Positions 22,645 to 34,438 of a DNA stretch of 64,000 nucleotides are shown here, piece after piece (the first letter of the stretch is position 1; each line of letters begins with the position of its first letter). Source of the DNA: Leptura quadrifasciata. Its lineage: Eukaryota > Arthropoda > Insecta > Coleoptera > Cerambycidae. The notes beneath the pieces were generated by a model. The model was given only the letters and a program-made list of their open reading frames with translations, was not told the DNA's origin and did not search any database. The translations under genes were made by a program, and so were the position numbers. The DNA lies in NCBI GenBank assembly GCA_963675555.1, contig OY776674.1, positions 34,688,820 to 34,752,819 on the forward strand, in the 5' to 3' direction.

Positions 22645-22779
22645 ATGATTATCCTGTTGGTGATTAGTAAGCATACTTTTTACATTTGTGGAATATATTT
22701 TTAATGTAATTTGCTTATCACAGGTTACGAAACAATTTATGATCACAATAATTGTTGCTATTGCAAAATCATGAAGTAG
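22645..22779 (+). CDS. Candidate spliced mini-gene, 25 residues
   Basis: ATG at 22645 opens MIILLVIS. A consensus donor (ATTA/GTAAGC) lies at 22667 and an acceptor (GCTTATCACAG) at 22723, defining a 57-bp intron of typical insect size. The second exon (22724-22779) completes the Ser codon and ends at TAG after a Cys-rich CCYCKIMK end. A TATA box at 22553 and AATAAA at 22835-22840 complete a transcription-unit layout. The hydrophobic start could be a signal segment, but the product would be very small. I recognise no family. It could equally be chance in AT-rich DNA. Confidence 0.25.
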
Positions 22780-22859
22780 ACATTAATCTGGATTAAACTG
22801 ATTTTTTGATTTAATAGAATGTAATAGAACAAATAATAAACCATATGACCCAGTTAAAT

Positions 22860-23350
22860 AAATGTATTCTATCTGCTTAATTTTGTCGCGATCACCCTGA
22901 GCAATACCAGAAATTGATCTGGAAGTTATTTTTTACCGTATTGGAAAACATATTTACAATATTTTCAAGTACCCACAAAATTGAACTGGAGAGTTTTGTT
23001 TACCGATTTGAGATATTAAAAAAATTATCAGTCAGTTACATCGTAATTGTGACTAATGATTATAGGTATCATTTATGATTGTTATTTAGAAAAAAATAGA
23101 ATGTTTTAATTCCACTAAATATCAGGTGGAAATTTTTTCATTTGCTTATATCATTTAAATTCGTTGAATATTGAGTCGTACACGACAATTTTTTAGATAT
23201 AAAGATTGATATATCGTATCTTATTTTTCATTCCGCTAATTTTCACAATCTGGTGGGTTTTCCCTCTGCGTATTGTTAGTGATGTTTCGTAGAAATTAAA
23301 AGGGTTATTATATTTTACTTCGTTTTCGAAAACATTTCCAACAAAACTCA
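22860..23350. other. Gene-free AT-rich stretch
   Basis: Nothing recognisable. Confidence 0.5.
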
Positions 23351-23353
23351 TAG

Positions 23354-23500
23354 AGGCGAGCGTAGGTGTGTCTTATTTATAGAATAGATCTGTGACGTGC
23401 ATCGCTTGAATTCTTGCCTCGACTATATATGCGACTTAAAGCAACGTCAGCCACGATTAGTAATTGCATGGGTGACCGTTCCTAGTGTTATAGTGTATCT
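23354..23500 (+). repeat. 5S-rRNA-like SINE head, isolated
   Basis: GGCGAGCGTAGGTGTGTCTT matches the start of the complete SINE at 34955. AAAGCAACGTCAGCCACG, GATTAGTAATTGC and ATGGGTGACCG follow the 5S internal control region (AAGCA-CGTC-GGC, TTAGTACTT, GATGGG-GACCG). The body and tail of the other copies are absent. Downstream sequence (ending in a 113-bp tandem repeat) is different, so this head is joined to an unrelated body or the copy is chimeric. Confidence 0.6.
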
Positions 23501-23738
23501 CATATACAAGCGAAAAAATAAAAACAATAATTTTCAAAATTAATTTTAAAAAAATACATCGATTCACTCACCATGGCAAATCATGAAAAAAGTAATTCAG
23601 ACACAAAAAACACTAAAAAACCACATTCAAGGTCAACAAAATCTGAAAAAATTCACGAATATTCATTCTAGTCATTTTACAAACAAAACAAAAAAAACCT
23701 CCCCCAAAAAATACAGCCTCTCTATGGTCATTAACAAG

Positions 23739-23964
23739 ATCAAAACTACTATCCGTACCTATAGTCACAATATTTTACTTCGTTTCGTTAATTTTCTACA
23801 ACTAGTTTTCTATTTCAATTTACACTACTTATTGACCGCCCCTCGTAATACATCAAAACTACTTTCCCTACCTCTAGTCACAACATTCTATTTCGTTTCG
23901 TTAATCTTCTACAACCCGTTTACTACTTCAAATTTCACTATTTATTGATCGCCCCTCGTAATAC
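23739..23964 (+). repeat. 113-bp tandem duplication, two copies
   Basis: Units 23739-23851 and 23852-23964 both begin ATCAAAACTACT and end GCCCCTCGTAATAC, with scattered substitutions and no length change. An open frame spanning them has no family features. A CAGGGTG-type end (TATACAGGGTG) begins immediately after the second unit. Confidence 0.85.
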
Positions 23965-24450
23965 TATACAGGGTGGGGCAATAGTGCGTTGGACCTCGAT
24001 ATCTCGAGTTCTACGATAGCTTGAATTTTTTTTAAAAATTGCAAGTTAACTAGGCAAAAAAGTCTATAACTGGAAATTATTTTCGAACATACAGGGCGAA
24101 CCAAGACGAAATTACAGGACCAAGTGCCTTTTTTTAAATGGAATGCTATGTATATCAGTACATTTTGTGAAGCCCCCCCCCTTTCTAGGCTCTATTCATT
24201 CCTATAATAGCATTGAATATCTCCCAACCACTTGGATGTAATGAATTTTTTTTGTTGAAATACTGCAATTTGCAGATGGATACTAAAAAAATCATCACAG
24301 TTACAATTATGGGTTTTAAGAAAAACTAATGTGAATACTAGTTACGAGAAATCTAATTAATGTACAGGGTGGTCAAAAATTAATTTTCAATTAAGAACAT
24401 TTTAAATTGAATTTTCTCAATTTTTTCAAATGAAACACCCTGTTTATTTT
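23965..24450. repeat. Short CAGGGTG-ended repeats
   Basis: TATACAGGGTG at 23965 and GTACAGGGTGG at 24362 are typical termini of mariner-type elements and MITEs. The second is followed 70 bp later by CACCCTGT (24436), giving a possible 84-bp miniature element. Neither was paired with certainty with the transposase at 24883. Confidence 0.4.
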
Positions 24451-24882
24451 TCGACGATGTGGTGTAGAAATGAAAAACGAACATGCTTTGTAAGTACTTC
24501 CCTATGGCATTTTCGTTTTATAAATAAATAAGTGTCAAATTCAAGAATGAACTTAAAAAAGAGGTTCCCTCAAATAATTCATTAGAAAAATTTATAATAG
24601 GTGTTCGACATGTTGCCCATTTTGATTGACACAAGTCTTTATGCAATTTTGAAATGAGGCCATTTAGCGGGACCATTTCTTCCAACCCATTGAAATGAGT
24701 AAATAGTATTTAACCGGTCCTTTACTGTAATGTTATTTTATACATTATTTTGCTGTTTTTTCGTTATTCGACAAGCAATAAAACCTCAGTTTGATATAAA
24801 TTGTCGTGTACAAAGGAGCATTTATCACACTTATCGGTCGTTACAATTTGTATTGAATTTAAAATATTTGGAATTTTAGAAT

Positions 24883-25560
24883 ATGAATTTTAATAAAGTG
24901 GAATTTGTAGACATGACAATTGTTTTGAGCGAGTCAGACATAAATTGTTTACTTGCCAATAGAATTTATCACCAACGTTATCCTGAAAGAAGGATTTCTG
25001 ATGTTAGCAACTTTCAAAACCTTCTCGATAGATTTCTGGAAACTGGAAATGTCGAATATAAAAAAAGTGAAAGAATAAAACCTGTTGTGAACGAAGAAAA
25101 TGAGTTTTCTGTGGTGCTGGCAACGGTTGAGAATCCCCATGTTAGTCACAGAGAAGTGAGCTCATTAGTAGAAATAAGTAGACGGTCTGTGGGCCGAATC
25201 TTAAAAACAAATAAGTTGCATGCATATCATATTCAAATGCACCAGGAATTATCTGATGACGATTTTCAAAAGCGCTTACAATTTTGTAATTGGGCCAGAG
25301 GTGAATTGCAACATGATGTCAACTTCTTCAATACTGTTTTATTCAGGGATGAGGCAACTTTTCATAAAAATGGATTTGTTAATAGGCACAATTTCCATTA
25401 TTATGCTTCGGAAAATCCTCACTTTTTATGCAAGTTGATAACCAACACAGATGGTCTATAAACGTTTGGGGAGGAATTATTGGAGAACATGTAATAGGGC
25501 CACATTTCTATGATGGTACATTGACAGGAGCTATCCAAAGAGTTCCCACATGCCCAGTAT
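24883..25560 (+). pseudogene. mariner-superfamily transposase, truncated
   Basis: An open frame from ATG 24883 gives an N-terminal DNA-binding part (YHQRYPERRISDVSNFQNLL), then a second helix-turn-helix (VSSLVEISRRSVGRILKTN). Next comes the linker HQELSDDDFQKRLQFCNW and the first catalytic block LFRDEATFHKNG. A frameshift near 25430-25445 leads to WSINVWGGIIGEHVIGPHFY. Sequence homologous to the second and third catalytic blocks is absent, because a different repeat begins near 25565. Same general family as the minus-strand copy at 33140-34153. Confidence 0.8.
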
Positions 25561-25564
25561 TAAG

Positions 25565-25960
25565 AAATATGAAAAGGGGGTGGCTGGTGGAGGGTGGGGG
25601 AGAAATGAATATTACCATCGTGTTGAGCACTCTAGAAAATGGAGATAAGCAAATTTTCATGGATTTTGATTTTTTGGGGATATTTTAGTATTTGGTGGTA
25701 GTTTCAACCCCGGAATGGATAAGATATTGTATGGTTAAATTTCCTACAGTCTTTCCGAATCCTGCCCTGATCCGCATGCCTACGGTGGGAAGAAACGCAA
25801 AATTGTTCTTTCGAGTTTAAGGGTAGTTGTTGTTCAGCGCCCTCGAAAACAGGAGGGGGGGGGGCATGTTTCATCCCAGTAACAGAACTTTTGTGTTTTA
25901 AGCCTTTTTTGCAAATTTTTCATGGAGTTAAAGCTCAAATCCGGATTTTAAAAAATGACG
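25565..25960. repeat. Repeat related to the 20432 block
   Basis: TTCAGCGCCCTCGAAAACAG (25832) and TTGAGCACTCTAGAAAATGG (25623) match TTCAGTGACCTCGAAAATGG at 20432. The region carries a G-run of 12 at 25853. It truncates the mariner transposase upstream. Confidence 0.45.
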
Positions 25961-26285
25961 AAAATATCCGGGTGTCTTCATTTTAAATGAGATACAATAC
26001 CTCACCATTTCCAGTTGTCAGTAATAATTCGAACTTTTCAGTTAGTATTGCAGTTTTTCCCTTAATTTCATGGATTGTAAATAAAATGTCATTAATATAT
26101 ATTTTTTTGAAAAGGCAATACACTTTTAAAAAGGTCACTAAAAATTTGACATAGTATGTCCAGTTGATTTGACTTTGTTACCTAATTTCGATAATGAACA
26201 AATAAGGAAGCAAAACTATTTTTAACCAACCTCAATATCGATGTCCGTCAAATTTTATTTCATAATTTTTACTGACTAATGACTT
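25961..26285. other. Gene-free AT-rich stretch
   Basis: Nothing recognisable. Confidence 0.45.
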
Positions 26286-29158
26286 TTCGAGCAGTTCAAT
26301 TAAAAAAAAAAATGGGACAAGTTATATATACTAAGGGTGACATTATTATTTCAATGAAGAAACTCAAAGATAAACCGATCCTTGAACCCGATCAAGGACT
26401 GTGCACATGTGCTGTCTTATCCATTGAAAGTGATATTCAATCTATAGGGATGTCTACATTTCCTTTCAAATGGAAAGAAGCAAGTGTGTGTCCAGTCTTA
26501 AAAAGCGGCGACCCTGCCAATATAGTTAATTATAGACCAATAACTTTATTAAATAATTTTGGTAAAGCTTTTGAAATGTCAGTATATAATGGCATCTACT
26601 ATCCAATAAAAAATATTATTTCACTGGATCAGCATGGTTTTATTCAAACAGATCCACTGCTTCTAATTTAGTTGATTCCACGCAATATGTGTTAAATTAG
26701 GGATAATTAGATAATTAGGGACAAGTAGATGTGATTTATATTGTTTTTTTCTAAGGCTTTAGATCATGAAATTTTATTAAACAAATTAGTAACATTTGGA
26801 TTTAGTCATAATTTAGTAATTTTTTTTACATTTATTTATCTAATAGATCCCAATATGTCACATTCAACGGCTATAAGTCTAAAATATATAATACTACGTC
26901 GGGCGTACCGCATGGTTCTAATTTGGGCCCTTTACTTCTTCTCTTATTTATTAATGGCTTAGAATGTGAAAGGCTTCTGTATGCTGATGATGTAAAGATT
27001 TTTATTTCTATTGATATTATGCGTGACTGCATAAAACACTGCAGCAAAATCTAACACACCTACAGACTTGGTCTAATGTTAACATGCTTGATTTAAACAT
27101 AGCAAAATGTAAAGTGCTCAATTTTAGTAGGAAAGAGCGTCCTATTATTGTTGATTATGAGCTTAATGCTGAAATTCTCAGTAGATGTAATTTTTGTAAA
27201 GATCTTGGGATAACTTTTGATGAATCTTTGAGTTTAAAAAATCACATAGAGTGCATAACATCTGTTGTATATAAATCACTTGGTTTTAATATCAGTCTTT
27301 TAATAATGTGGATGCATTGAAAATCTTGTATTACTTTTGTTTATTGCTTTTGTTAGATCTAAACTGGAATACTATTCCTTGGTCTGGTATCCTCATTACG
27401 CATCTTACAATAATAGTTTAGAGTCTATTGAAAGGAAATTTTTAAAATACGTTGCCTGCCGAGTAGATGGTATTTATCCGGAACGGGGAATCGATAATAA
27501 CTTGTTACTAACTAGATTTGAGATGGTATCCATTAGAAAATAGAAGTATGACTTCATCTTTTCGCCTTTTGTATAATTTATTGCATAATCAAGTTGACTA
27601 TCCGATTATTTTGTCTCACTTGAATTTTTTAGTACCTCGTCTATCTGTGAGAAACTTAACATCTTTTTGTTGTCCTGCTGGTAGAAGAAACATACTGACT
27701 CGAGCATGTTGGACGCGTATGTTGGCAAAAGTAGTTGGAACCTGGCTCGGCGAACAAGCTTGAAGGTGTGTGAGAACGACAAATGTAGTTGGCGGTTGAA
27801 ATGCTTTGCTCATTGTGCGGTTTGCCGATACCTACCAACACGAACCGAGCATCGAACATGTTGGTGATTAGCAATAGTTTCTGGTAGTTGTGTGAGAGGT
27901 TTGTGAAGAATGGGTAGGTTTGTAAGTGTAATAGAATGTTTTGTAAAAGTTATAGATGGGTAGGTTTTGGTGGAGTAATTTGTGTGCGTGTCTGGAGTCG
28001 TTGTGTCGACGTCTGTCTGTTAGGTTCCGTGTCAACTTCGGTCGATGAATTTTGGTTGAAAAGAATTTTTGAGCAGTATCGTTTAGATATTGTCTAATGT
28101 GAGGGATTTCAACCCTCTCGTGCAATTTTGCGATCTGTTGGCGTTAAGTAATAGTCTGAGTAGTTTGTCTTGTAAAGTCTGTAAGCGTAAGCACTGGTAT
28201 TCCAGGACGCACAGGCATAAGTCATTATCAGTCTGAAAGTTGTCTTGTATAACGTCAGTTTGATCAGTGGTCAGTTTTCTTCTGCGGTTAACGAGTGCAT
28301 ATAGTTTTCTTAACGCTGTGTACGTCTTTTGTATCGTATTCGTAATATGGGGTTCAAAGGTTGTATTCAGAGTTACCCCTAAATACTTAACCCTGCTTTT
28401 TCCCCCAATTTCCTTGTCGTTTATCTTAATTTTTGTAAAAGTCTCCGTATTTGTATGAAAACTAGACGCATTAACTTACTGAGCTACCATCATCGCATTC
28501 GGTTGTCATTTTTCTTCACAGCAGTGAGGCTCGCGGTTTTAAATATGAACTGAAGTTGGTAAGTTCGGTACGTACAAGTACATGTGTGGAAATCGCCGAG
28601 CATGCTTGGTTCGAAGATGGGTTAGAGGTGATTTCTTGGAGCCGAGCATGATTGAACCTGTATGGGCGGGGGGGGTGGGGTGGGTTATATACAATATGAC
28701 ACAATTTTAATTTAATCTCAGATAGATGTGATATTATTAGTAGCTGTAGTTTAAGTCATTTATTAGCAATTGCCCATAATTATGTTAATTCGTTTTTGTC
28801 AGTTTGATCTATTATTTTTGCAACCTGTGTTTTCTCTTGGTATTATTGAGCAGGATACTGAATCATAATTTGTATTTATATCTCTGTTATGATGCTCCAT
28901 ATAAAAATATTCTTTTGTGTTTTTATATCCTAGTTTTTTTTGATTTTTCATTTTCTTTCTAAATTTCTTATGATAAAATTCTTTCATTTCACTGTAGGAT
29001 TTGTATGTTTTATATTTATCTATACTATGTTTTTGTTTATTTTAAAGTTCTGTCCATTTATATTGGTACTTACCATTATTTACTTATTTATCTACTTTTA
29101 TATATGTCATGTAAGTGGGCATTCCTGTTGGACAAATAAAGTACTATTACTATTACAT
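26286..29158 (+). pseudogene. CR1/Jockey-type LINE, RT to 3' end, carrying a Jockey insertion
   Basis: RT blocks in order: KSGDPANIVNYRPITLLNNF (26500-26565), SLDQHGF (26620), FSKALDHEILLNKLVTFGFS (26745-26810), a GVPHGSNLGPLL counterpart near 26895, and LLYADDVKIF near 26970. The thumb and C-terminal region runs to about 27695 (LSVRNLTSFCCPAG). It resumes near 28685 (IYNMTQF). The end is AATAAAGTACTATTACTATTAC at 29134-29158, a LINE-type microsatellite tail. Numerous frame breaks. The endonuclease part is absent, so the copy is 5' truncated. Confidence 0.8.
27700..28680 (-). pseudogene. Jockey-type LINE 3' portion inserted in another LINE
   Basis: The minus strand reads VKYLGVTLNTTFEPHITNTI near 28340-28400, then ALRKLYALVNRRRKLTTDQ, TYACASWN and PHIRQYLNDTAQKFF near 28090. 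These are Jockey-clade C-terminal blocks. It lies between two parts of the plus-strand LINE whose order is correct on either side. The exact borders and target duplication were not resolved. The words CGAGCATG and GTTGG recur near both edges. Confidence 0.65.
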
Positions 29159-29159
29159 A

Positions 29160-29640
29160 CTGTGCGCACATGCGGATGGAGCTATCATGTCGTTTGATTG
29201 ACTCTATTTTCTATTTATATTTAAGTGTCTTACACGTGTTTGTTTTTTCTTTGTTCTATGAAGTAACTTTATTCACTTCATTTAAAATATTATTCTCTTT
29301 TCTGTATTTTAACAGGTATTTATTAAATTATATTAGGTACGCATAAAAAAACATCATATTTTACTTTCCGTTGAATTTATATAAACCTTAATAATTTATA
29401 ATAACTCTATAAATAACTAATGATTTACACACGTCTAATCTTGACCTTAGGAACGTTTAACTATAAAAAGCTTTGATGACAAATTTAAAAGAAATTGAAA
29501 GTAAATGTGACTAATTTACAGGTACTTATCTATTATAATAATGGTGTGTAAATAATGTCAACAAATTTCCAATCGATAAATAAACAAAAGCGAGCTATTA
29601 ATAAATTTATAGTAGTTTTTTCGAGAATATGCTTCCATTT
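29160..29640. other. Gene-free AT-rich stretch
   Basis: Nothing recognisable. Confidence 0.5.
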
Positions 29641-29900
29641 TCTAGGTTGATCCGGTCCTGCTTTCATTAACCAAATCGTGTTAACAAACGATGTCAGACC
29701 GTTGGCAACCTAGTGGAGCGTGTAGACCGTCACACCGTAGAACAGGCTAGAATGCACCATTGTGTATCCATATACTCGGCGGCGCGAGCTGTTTCACCTC
29801 ACACGGTGTCACGGCCGAGAGCGTGACCTACCTCAACATGGCCATACGATTACTTCTTCTCTACAATTTGCATTTGTCACAAGGTCCTTAAAACGCATTA
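29641..29900. other. GC-rich island of unknown nature
   Basis: About 220 bp of balanced composition in very AT-rich surroundings. It opens with CTAGGTTG and has CAACCTAG at 29708, an 8-bp inverted pair. ATG at 29839 in a strong context (CTCAACATGG) opens MAIRLLLLYNLHLSQGP and stops. It could be a promoter or first exon, or an old repeat. Not recognised. Confidence 0.25.
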
Positions 29901-30930
29901 AATTTTAGGGGCGATCGGTTAGATATCCTGATAACGCGTCCCGAATCGATAATTTATAAAGTTCCTATTCCGGCTGTATTATATTTTGTGTTTATCTAAA
30001 TTTTTAGTTCTATGACGCGATGTGTTCTGTTTGTATCCCTTTTTGTAAAAATGCATTCTTTCAATTTGCAAATTATCTGTACTAAATTAATAAACAATTA
30101 TTTTTCTTTGGAGACTTAGAAAAACGATGGCAGAAGAAATTTCTGCTGTGGACAACCCGCACTGAGATGTAAAAAAATAACAATTATGATGTTTAATGAT
30201 TCTAATATTTCTTGGTGTAATGAAGTCATTATTGTTTTCAAAATATTCATTTTAATTTGAATAAAAACTAATAGTTCTTTTATCCACCAAGTATATTTTA
30301 ATAATGTAGAGTAACTTGGGAAGGAACTGCTTTCAATCAAGTTAATTTCAGGGAAAGATTATGTTTAAAAGTCATGAGAGAACCATTTGGAACTCACTAA
30401 TTTTATTTAAATGAAAAAATAATAAACTAGGGTCGATAAAATTCAGTTCTTTTCAAGTACCAGGTATAATTTTAATTACAAACTGATTGCAAGTAGGTTA
30501 AACAGCGAAAGTTAATTGTTTAAATTAGTTAACGCTCGAAATAATCAATATAAACCGGATTCAAAAATAATAATTTGATTTAGCATTATAGCTATTAATA
30601 CCGGGGCTATTAAATTCGTTCTTTTTCTGAAATCATATAAATATTTGATTTGCGATCAATCCCCGTCCAGTAAAGGTATCTGTGGTTTCCTACTCCCGAC
30701 CTAACCAGTCGACTTTTGGGAATATTTCACTGCTCTGAATTCATATTTATTTTCTTGGTAATTTTGGACTTGGAATATTTCCGGTATTTTCTGTAAATAG
30801 TTTTTAATTTGTGTTTGTTATATTTTGTTAATTTGTGCCTTCAGCAACTTATAGTAATTTTCAATAAACCGATCGTGTATTGTAAATCCGGGAAGATATT
30901 TTACCGTGGATAATACCCTCAGGAGACTCT
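29900..30930. other. Gene-free AT-rich stretch
   Basis: No family-bearing frame. A segment near 30650-30730 is less AT-rich but has no recognised feature. Confidence 0.4.
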
Positions 30931-30933
30931 GTG

Positions 30934-31248
30934 TTTAAGTGGGACACTCCAGAGGTGTAAGCCGAAATTTTGGTACAATTTATTGTGATTTAATTTTAAT
31001 TTTGCAAATGAATTATTTTTTCCGCGAAATTCTCTGTCAGGGACGCTGCCTTTAAGTGGGACACGCCGAACTGTAATAAATTAATACCAGACACGATCGT
31101 AAAAATAAACAAGGACAAATTAATATCTGGTAATATAACACCTGACGTTTGAACCTGTTTGCTAAAAAATTTGCTGCACAATAGTAGTTATACCGGGTTA
31201 TTTTCAACGAAATTTTCGGGGACGCTGCCTTTAAGTGGGACACTCCAG
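30934..31248 (+). repeat. Three spaced copies of a conserved 19-30 bp motif
   Basis: TTTAAGTGGGACACTCCAG occurs at 30934-30952. TTTAAGTGGGACACGCC occurs at 31051 and TTTAAGTGGGACACTCCAG again at 31230, the last two preceded by GGGACGCTGCC. Spacings are 117 and 179 bp. The interval sequences are not obviously repeated. Function unknown. Confidence 0.7.
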
Positions 31249-31259
31249 CTGAGACGTAC

Positions 31260-32080
31260 CATTTTATTTAATAGTTAAACATTCCATTACCGGGTCCACC
31301 ACGTTAAGTTCGCAATTTAGCTATTTCATCAATACAAAAGTTCACTTTATTCTTGTTAGAAATTTCAATATTTGAATCACAATTTATCTGTCATAAATTT
31401 AGTCCAAATTTCATTTCCGTTGCACGTGTCAAACCGCTGGTCTTGCTTTGCTTGTCATTTGATTTTATTTTGCATTTACCTGACATCATTTACTTACTTG
31501 CGTTCACTTTGTATAAATACCTGGTTAAAAAAATTGAGTAGACGTTTAAATTAGAGAAATAAAAAAGGGGGAAAAATTATAACTAACTAAAATCTGAATA
31601 TTTCCGAGACTTGGGTAATTAAAAGTTTTAATAGATTTGAAATATTAATTTATTTATACTATTTTGTGATTTTCCTCTATATATGCACATTTCTTAAGAT
31701 ACATCACATATCGTAATTTGATGTACTTTTGCTTTAATCTGTAAATATTTTCAATATATTATTAATCTGTTTTGTGTGCTTTATTTTGAGTAAAAGTATT
31801 ACAAATAATAAAATTATTACAGCTGTCCATTCCTTGAGAAAGACGGCCTATGTTTCGACCCCTGGTAATAAACCGTCTTCACTGATTCTATCTGGGCCCT
31901 TTATTAAATTGTTAATAGAGACAGTGGAGTTTCTGCACTTTAAACAGAAAATGACGCTCGAGGCAAAAACCCGCTTGTACTAGTATAGTGCAAGGTGCAG
32001 CACCGAAATAGCGGCGTTACATTGGATAGTCCCTTAGACCTCAAGTGAAAAAAGTAAATTACGTATAGCGTAGGCATTCT
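31260..32080. other. Gene-free AT-rich stretch
   Basis: At 31828-31865 CCTTGAGAAAGACGGCC and GTTTCGACC resemble a Penelope-type terminal phrase, but no coding part accompanies it. Otherwise nothing recognisable. Confidence 0.35.
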
Positions 32081-32206
32081 ATACAGGGTATTTCAAAGTT
32101 AAAGGTACATACGTTACTTGTGGATAGAGGGCCCTTTGGCGGTTCCAAATTACCCGGCATTTGGCCAAATCTTTATTTGGTCATAACTATTGAACCACCC
32201 TGTATA
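32081..32206. repeat. Possible miniature inverted-repeat element
   Basis: ATACAGGGTATTTCAA at 32081 is matched in reverse complement by TTGAACCACCCTGTAT at 32190-32205 (14 of 16 positions). This gives a 125-bp unit with CAGGGT ends. The left end also resembles TTTGAAATGTCCTG at 34433-34446, so the pairing is not unique. Confidence 0.4.
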
Positions 32207-33139
32207 ATCGGTTCATATTTAGAATGTATGTTTCACCTATTTTGCCTCATAATAAACCAAACTAGAAATCCAGGTCCGGCTTAATAAAAAACTGACAATA
32301 TGTTATATGTCAAAATCAACACCCTGTATGACAAAATTTTATAGATCTGTTTCGAGATTCGAAAAGAGCGGAAAAAATTGAATAGCGTAGCTCACTTAAG
32401 AGCGCTCCGGATATAAGCCGGAAAGATGGTTCAATTTACTATCATATAAATCATTATTTTAAAAAACGGCTTTCACTAAAAGACATTGTTATAATGTGGG
32501 ATGACGAGAGAAAAAAAAGTATATATAAAAAAAATATTTTTTCTTCTATTTTTGATTTGCAAAAATAATTCTTATCATATCACATAGGTATTATTAAAAT
32601 AAACATTTTCCCTTTTGTAGAACTAAAATAAAATTAGCCCTAATGTCCTCAAATATACCGAGAAATTTAAAGATTAGATATAATAAATTTGTCCAATGTC
32701 ATATTCTATTACATCTCTATCTCTCTCTTTCCAAGCACACCGTACATTAGGCTGCGTCATTTTATTGACGTGAAGTCATTTACAATTAAAATTGGAAGCA
32801 TGGATGACTACACTCCGAATAACTCTTAATTTGTTTGCGCATTTCATTCATCAACCTTGATTACTTGCCGTAAATCCAATTTCATTAAAATGGTCGAGAC
32901 AGTTGGAACTTGAATATTTATTTCAGGGTTTAATTAACGAAAAAATTTAACTTGCAGCAGTGACAATTCTTACACTTCTAGACTAGGTAAGTGAACTATT
33001 GTAAAATAATTTTAAAAACAATGTAGATTTGTACACATAAAACAAAATACTACTTAATTTTGTTAGTCTACATTTAAAAATAATATTATTTTTAATGTAT
33101 GTATGTACATTAATAATAAACAATAAGTAAAAGTACCAA

Positions 33140-34153
33140 AATAACTGTTCAAAATGGCCTCCATTTCGTCGAAAACATAATCTTGCTCTAGAAGTAATAT
33201 TTCTAATTACACGTCTAATTATATCTGGATTATTTCTAATTTCTACCGCAAACGTTATTAACGTGTTCCAAAAGTTCCTCTCTACTATTAATGGCTACAT
33301 CATATCCCTTTGCTTTTAAATGTGCCCAAAGATAATAATCAACAGGATTGAAATCTGGTGACCTTGAAAACCAATGCCATTTCGCCATTTCGACCTATCC
33401 ATATGTCATTTAGGAAATTTCTCACAATATTCCTAAAATGGGGTGAAGCGCCATCATGCTGGTAATACATTCCCGCAAAATTTTCATTTTCCAACAACCG
33501 GGCAAAAAATTTTGCAAAAAGTTTAAATAAAATTCACCTCATAATCTACCAGGTAGGATACGTGGCCCAATCAAATGATTGTTGAAAACACCGCACCAAA
33601 TATTAACAGCAAATAGAAGTTGGGATTTATTTTGTCTTACAGCATGTGGATTCTTTTCTGTCCAAACACGTGAACTTCTTAAATTATAAAGACCATCTCT
33701 TGTAAACTTTGCCTCATCTGTAAACAGACATCTGTTAAGAATTCTTCGATTCCGAATAATCCAGTTACTAAAATTTAACCGATGAACTTCATCCCCTTTC
33801 TCTAACTCTGAACCTGTTGAACATGAAATGGATAGGATTGTTTTTTTTTAGTATTCTCCAAACACTGACATGTGGAATATCTAATGCATCACCCACTCTT
33901 CCTGTGCTAATTTTTGGATTATTTGCAACATTAGTGTATTCTCTTCTACAGATAAAGGTTGCCTTACTTGAAGCTCATTTGAGGTAGCCGTTGGATACCG
34001 ACCATGATTTTTAGAATAATTGACAACTCTAAAAAAAGTTTTATGATCAGGAATTCGGCGTCCAGGAAATTTTCTTTGATATTCTCTCACAGCAGCCGAT
34101 CCATTGCCATCACAAAATCCATACATATAGATTATATCCGCATTATTCACCAT
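33140..34153 (-). pseudogene. mariner-superfamily transposase, DD-D type, frameshifted
   Basis: ATG at 34153 opens MVNNADIIYMYGFCDG, then VREYQRKFPGRRIPDHKTFF, a typical N-terminus of this family. Later parts are read in other frames: RVGDALDIPHVSVWRIL (about 33885), DEAKFTRDGLYN (about 33710), FAVNIWCGVFNNHLIGPR (about 33610), YQHDGASPHF (about 33455) and SPDFNPVDYYLWAHLK (about 33345). The three catalytic positions are Asp, Asp and Asp. At least four frame changes. Ends could not be set with confidence. Surrounding 32210-33130 holds only AT-rich DNA and CACCCTGTAT words. Confidence 0.8.
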
Positions 34154-34438
34154 TTGAAAATTGAGTATGACCGTTTCGTATGTTTGATTTACTAATTTTT
34201 TTGTTAATAACTAAACGCCAATAAGATAACTTTCAATCATTCTCACTTTATGGCAAAATCATGGCTACTAGGTCAGTTCGAAATGAAAAGTATTATAATT
34301 TAACGGTTTTTAATGAAAAAGTAAAAATATCTCTGGAAATATCGATTTTAGGTATAAGATATTATTCACAAAAATTGTGGAGAATTAACTTGCCAATTCA
34401 AAAATACAGTAATATACATTGAGAAAATTCACTTTGAA

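Noticed and set aside
23583..23948. 121-codon open frame
   Set aside because: It spans the 113-bp tandem repeat, is very Thr/Asn/Lys-rich and has no domain features.
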